Positions 61,042 through 64,000 of a stretch of 64,000 nt of DNA are shown one piece after another. Position numbers and translations under genes: made by a program. A model generated the notes under the pieces. It did no database searches. It was not told the origin of the DNA and saw nothing but the letters and a program-made list of their open reading frames with translations. The DNA comes from Bradyrhizobium sp. CCBAU 53421 (GTDB lineage Bacteria; Pseudomonadota; Alphaproteobacteria; Rhizobiales; Xanthobacteraceae). Numbering within the stretch: the first letter of the stretch is position 1; each line of letters starts with the position of its first letter. The stretch is from assembly GCF_015291625.1 (NCBI RefSeq), contig NZ_CP030047.1, positions 1,240,001 to 1,304,000 on the forward strand, written 5' to 3'.

Positions 61042-62060
61042 TGAAAGAGTTCGATCCGGGCGAGGCCCCTTCTTCCATCGTTTCGATCACCGACCGCGTC
61101 AGGCAGCTTCCGCTTGGTGCTGCGGTCGGTTCGGTGCATTTCCTCGGCGACCGCGCGTTCTTCGTCGGTGCCGAGGAGAACGTCGCGATCGCGACTATCG
61201 ACGGCGAGATCACGCGGACAGAGACGCATTTCGGCGCCATCCTGTGCGCGGCCTCCGACGGCAAGCGGCTCGTCACCGGCGGTGACGACGGCAAGCTGAT
61301 CGCGATCGATGCCAAGGGCGAGACCGCTGTCATTACGACCGACGCCAAGCGGCGCTGGATCGACAATGTCGCCTTGCACGGCGACGGCACCGTGGCGTGG
61401 TCGGCGGGCAAGACTGCGTTCGTGCGCAATCCCAAGGGCGAAGAGAAAACCTTCGAGGTGCCGTCGACCGTCGGCGGGCTGGCGTTTGCGCCGAAGGGCC
61501 TGCGGCTTGCGATCGCGCATTACAACGGCGTGACCTTGTGGTTCCCCAACATGGCCGCCAATCCGGAATTCCTGGAATGGGCCGGCTCGCATCTTGCCGT
61601 GATGTTCAGCCCGGACAACAAATTCCTGGTCACCGCGATGCACGAGCCGGCGATGCATGGCTGGCGGCTCGCCGACAACAGGCATATGCGGATGAGCGGC
61701 TATCCCGGCCGCGTGCGCTCGATGTCATGGAGCGTCGGCGGCAAGGGCCTCGCGACCTCGGGCGCCGACACCGTGATCGTCTGGCCGTTCACCAGCAAGG
61801 ACGGCCCGATGGGCAAGGAGCCGGCGATGCTGGCGCCGATGCCGGCCCGGGTCGCGGTGGTCGCCTGCCATCCGAAGAACGACATCATGGCGGTCGGCTA
61901 TGCCGACGGCACCGTGCTGATGGTTCGGCTCGAGGATGGCGCCGAGATCCTGGTGCGCCGGAATGCCGGTACCGCGGTGTCCGCGCTGGGATGGAATGCC
62001 AAGGGCACGCTGCTCGCCTTCGGAACGGAAGATGGTGACGCGGGCATCCTGGAAATGTAA
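61041..62060 (+). CDS. WD40-like beta-propeller protein coupled to COG0523 GTPase
   Basis: A 339-residue protein with about seven blades of WD40 type: LCAASDGKRLVTGGDDGKLIA, GLAFAPKGLRLAIAHYNGV, AVMFSPDNKFLVTAM, SMSWSVGGKGLATSGADTV, VVACHPKNDIMAVGYADGTV and ALGWNAKGTLLAFGTEDGD. No signal peptide, so cytosolic. Its ATG overlaps the GTPase stop (TGATG), which implies coupled translation and probably a stable partnership. The function is not known; a scaffold for the zinc metallochaperone is an inference. Confidence 0.88.
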   Translation: MKEFDPGEAPSSIVSITDRVRQLPLGAAVGSVHFLGDRAFFVGAEENVAIATIDGEITRTETHFGAILCAASDGKRLVTGGDDGKLIAIDAKGETAVITTDAKRRWIDNVALHGDGTVAWSAGKTAFVRNPKGEEKTFEVPSTVGGLAFAPKGLRLAIAHYNGVTLWFPNMAANPEFLEWAGSHLAVMFSPDNKFLVTAMHEPAMHGWRLADNRHMRMSGYPGRVRSMSWSVGGKGLATSGADTVIVWPFTSKDGPMGKEPAMLAPMPARVAVVACHPKNDIMAVGYADGTVLMVRLEDGAEILVRRNAGTAVSALGWNAKGTLLAFGTEDGDAGILEM

Positions 62061-62093
62061 GAGATCGCTGCATCCACCCGGGACTGCAGCGTT

Positions 62094-62810
62094 ATGCGAT
62101 TTCTCACCACATTCCAGCTCGCCGACTTCCTCGACACGCTGGTCAGCCTGACGTCAGCCTTTGTGCTCGGCACGCTGATCGGGGCCGAGCGGCAGTACCG
62201 GCAGCGCACCGCGGGGCTGCGCACCAATGTGCTGGTCGCGGTCGGCGCGGCCGCCTTCGTCGACCTCGCGATGCATCTTGCGGGCGCCGACGGCGCGGTG
62301 CGGGTGATCGCCTATGTGGTGTCGGGGATCGGCTTCCTCGGCGCCGGCGTCATCATGAAGCAGGGCATGGACGTGCGTGGCCTCAACACCGCGGCGACGC
62401 TGTGGGCCTCGGCCGCGGTCGGCTCCTGTGCCGGCGCCGATCTGGTTGCGCAGGCGGCGGCGCTGACCGTGTTCGTGATCGCCGGCAACACGCTGCTGCG
62501 TCCGCTGGTCAACGCCATCAACCGCATCCCGCTGAACGAGAAGGCGCTGGAGGCGACCTATTACTTCAAGCTCGCGGTGACCCCCGAGGCGTTGCCCGAC
62601 ATGCGCGACCGCCTGGTCGAGAAGCTCGAGGCAGCGAACTATCCGGTCGCCGATGTCAACGTGGTCGAGGCCGGCGACGACTTCCTCGAGATCGTGGCGG
62701 AGCTGGTCTCGACCGCGGTCGAACCCAACGAGCTGAATGCCGTGGTGGTCGACCTGCAGCATCAGCCCGGCGTGCGGCACGCGACCTGGGAAATCAGCAC
62801 AACGGATTGA
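62094..62810 (+). CDS. MgtC/SapB family membrane protein
   Basis: A 238-residue protein with four or five hydrophobic helices in the MgtC domain: LVSLTSAFVLGTLIGAERQY, GLRTNVLVAVGAAAFVDLA, VVSGIGFLGAGVIMK and LNTAATLWASAAVGS. It is followed by a cytosolic ACT-like C-terminal part. MgtC proteins affect magnesium homeostasis and intracellular survival. It lies 33 bases after the propeller gene. Cotranscription with the zinc genes is possible but not shown. Confidence 0.92.
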   Translation: MRFLTTFQLADFLDTLVSLTSAFVLGTLIGAERQYRQRTAGLRTNVLVAVGAAAFVDLAMHLAGADGAVRVIAYVVSGIGFLGAGVIMKQGMDVRGLNTAATLWASAAVGSCAGADLVAQAAALTVFVIAGNTLLRPLVNAINRIPLNEKALEATYYFKLAVTPEALPDMRDRLVEKLEAANYPVADVNVVEAGDDFLEIVAELVSTAVEPNELNAVVVDLQHQPGVRHATWEISTTD

Positions 62811-62891
62811 CGCGAGGTTCCCGCGCGGCTGCGCTCAGGAACCATGCGTCGGCCGGATCGTTGACCTCGCTGACAATCGCGGGTGAACGAG

Positions 62892-63224
62892 ATGGCTGCG
62901 GATCGGACCAGGCTGCGAAACGACATGCTGATCGCGTCCACATTGGTGGCGGCGGGCGTTGCGATCGCAGCGCTGTCGATACACGCGATCAACGCCGGCC
63001 CGCCGCAGGAGATGGCGCAGGCAACGCAGCCGTTGCAGGCGACGCCTACGCCGGAGCCGCAGAAGACGACAGCGCCGGCCGAGTCGAAGCCGGGCGGCGA
63101 GCGGCCCACCACGCCGGCGCCGGAGCCGGCGCGTCCCGACGCTGAGGCGCAGAAGGCCGGGGCCAAGCCGGTGCTGCCGCCGGCGCCCGCCGAGAAGACC
63201 GCGCCACCGATCGAGAAGAAGTAG
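62892..63224 (+). CDS. Small membrane-anchored Pro/Ala-rich protein
   Basis: A 110-residue protein. A hydrophobic helix near the N terminus (IASTLVAAGVAIAALSIHAI) is followed by a low-complexity Pro/Ala/Glu/Lys tail (PTPEPQKTTAPAESKPGGE) with no fold expected. ATG 62892 is preferred over GTG 62883. No family is recognised. Base composition matches the neighbours. Confidence 0.65.
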   Translation: MAADRTRLRNDMLIASTLVAAGVAIAALSIHAINAGPPQEMAQATQPLQATPTPEPQKTTAPAESKPGGERPTTPAPEPARPDAEAQKAGAKPVLPPAPAEKTAPPIEKK

Positions 63225-63354
63225 CCGCGAGCCGGTCCGTCGAGGACCTGCATTGTGACGCGCATTTGACTGATGCTGCCGATTATACGGTCTCGCCTCC
63301 GCCGCCCGCGCCCGCCATAATCCCTCGTCTTGCCAACGACAGATGGGGCCTTTC

Positions 63355-64000
63355 ATGAAGATCGAGGACGTCCGGCGCACCGCCTATTCGATGCCGCTCA
63401 CCAACCCGTCGTTTCCGCCGGGGCCGTACCGGTTCTTCGACCGCGAATATTTCATCATCACCTACAAGACCGACCCCGAAGCACTTGCGGCCGTGGTGCC
63501 GGAGCCGCTCGAGGTCGCCGAGCCTGTCGTGAAGTATGAATTCATCCGCATGCCGGACTCGACCGGCTTCGGCGACTACACCGAGACCGGGCAGGTGATC
63601 CCGGTCCGCTTCAGGGGCGAGGTGGGTGCCTATACCCACGCGATGTATCTCGACGACGAGGCCCCGATCGCCGGTGGCCGCGAGCTGTGGGGATTTCCGA
63701 AGAAGCTGGCGCGGCCCAAGATCGCGGTCGAGAGCGACGTGCTGGTCGGCTCGCTGCATTACGGCTCGGTGCTCTGCGCTTCCGCCACCATGGGCTACAA
63801 GTACCGCAAGGTCGAGCACGAGACGGTCCTGAACGCGATGAAGGCGCCGAACTTCATCCTGAAGATCATCCCGCATGTCGACGGCAGCCCGCGGATCTGC
63901 GAGCTGGTGCGCTTTCATCTCGACGACATCGTGCTGAAGGAAGCCTGGACCGGCCCCGCCGCGCTCGGCCTGTTTCCGCACGCGCTATGCGACGTCGCCC
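63355..64000 (+). CDS. Acetoacetate decarboxylase, N-terminal part
   Basis: First 215 residues of an acetoacetate decarboxylase. The Schiff-base lysine motif [15 protein letters not shown] is intact, as is [20 protein letters not shown]. The enzyme converts acetoacetate to acetone and CO2; many alphaproteobacterial members are promiscuous paralogues. The gene runs past the end of the window, so only a short C-terminal part should be missing (family length about 245). ATG 63355 follows a GGGG stretch. Confidence 0.93.
   Translation, partial: MKIEDVRRTAYSMPLTNPSFPPGPYRFFDREYFIITYKTDPEALAAVVPEPLEVAEPVVKYEFIRMPDSTGFGDYTETGQVIPVRFRGEVGAYTHAMYLDDEAPIAGGRELWGFPKKLARPKIAVESDVLVGSLHYGSVLCASATMGYKYRKVEHETVLNAMKAPNFILKIIPHVDGSPRICELVRFHLDDIVLKEAWTGPAALGLFPHALCDVA

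Noticed and set aside
1..64000. tRNA or rRNA genes and insertion sequences
   Set aside because: No cloverleaf with a GGTTCGAATC-type arm, no rRNA motif and no transposase was recognised by eye. A dedicated scan would be needed to exclude a missed tRNA.

Overview
The window looks like chromosomal DNA from a Bradyrhizobium-type alphaproteobacterium (Rhizobiales). The evidence is the high GC content with strong third-position bias, the gene order tkt-gap-pgk-fba, a zapA-6S RNA-5-FCL block, ruvCAB with ybgC, and many intergenic inverted-repeat families of the kind common in Bradyrhizobium and its relatives. I see no phage, no insertion sequence with a transposase, no tRNA, no rRNA and no CRISPR array. 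About 70 genes are supported. The first (RND adaptor) and the last (acetoacetate decarboxylase) run off the window edges.

Layout. 1-4.7 kb: end of an RND efflux operon, then a lone OLD/RecF-like ATPase. 4.7-14.4 kb (minus strand): a carbon-metabolism block read tkt, gap, pgk, class II aldolase, class I aldolase, a degenerate ThiE-like protein, a Sel1-repeat protein and an inositol-monophosphatase-family enzyme. 14.8-17.5 kb: DUF4164 coiled-coil protein, zapA, 6S RNA, 5-formyltetrahydrofolate cyclo-ligase and a YmdB-family phosphoesterase. After these comes an unrecognised gene lying between two copies of the end of ymdB. 18.3-21.7 kb: two soluble chemoreceptors sharing an unusual C-terminal domain. 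21.9-26.7 kb: yebC, ruvC-ruvA-ruvB, a Tat-type metallophosphoesterase and ybgC. 26.7-32.9 kb: small accessory genes (NTF2-like, TolA-C-like, GST/TetR, RibD-like reductase, ArsR/SRPBCC, GhrA-like dehydrogenase). 33.1-36.6 kb: an ECF42-type sigma factor with its DGPF partner, followed by DoxX, SRPBCC and VOC proteins. 36.8-41.1 kb: cobT, cobS and a CobC-like phosphatase, with two proteins of unknown role nearby. 41.2-46.1 kb: SDR, GIY-YIG protein, triple-PAS chemoreceptor, GST and SnoaL-like protein. 46.2-51.5 kb: class C beta-lactamase-like esterase, three YCII-family proteins, a TetR/DUF2852 pair and a serine acetyltransferase. 51.5-56.2 kb: Tat-exported HAD protein, then a tartrate dehydrogenase and ACS-family transporter opposite a LysR regulator. 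57.1-62.8 kb: a zinc-acquisition region (Zur box, His-rich small protein, znuC, znuB, znuA, CobW/COG0523 GTPase, beta-propeller protein), then an MgtC-like protein. The window ends in acetoacetate decarboxylase.

The observations I consider most useful are: a Zur-like palindrome just upstream of the zinc operon, in which a propeller protein is translationally coupled to the COG0523 GTPase; a TetR gene and a DUF2852 gene that each carry a copy of the same TGTAAA-N5-TTYACA palindrome; a gene bracketed by a duplicated ymdB 3' end; two tandem cytoplasmic chemoreceptors with the sensor at the C terminus; and repeat elements that reach into coding ends (a GIY-YIG stop codon inside a repeat arm, and a GST stop inside a 13-bp tandem repeat). 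No single locus is clearly a new defence or mobile system.
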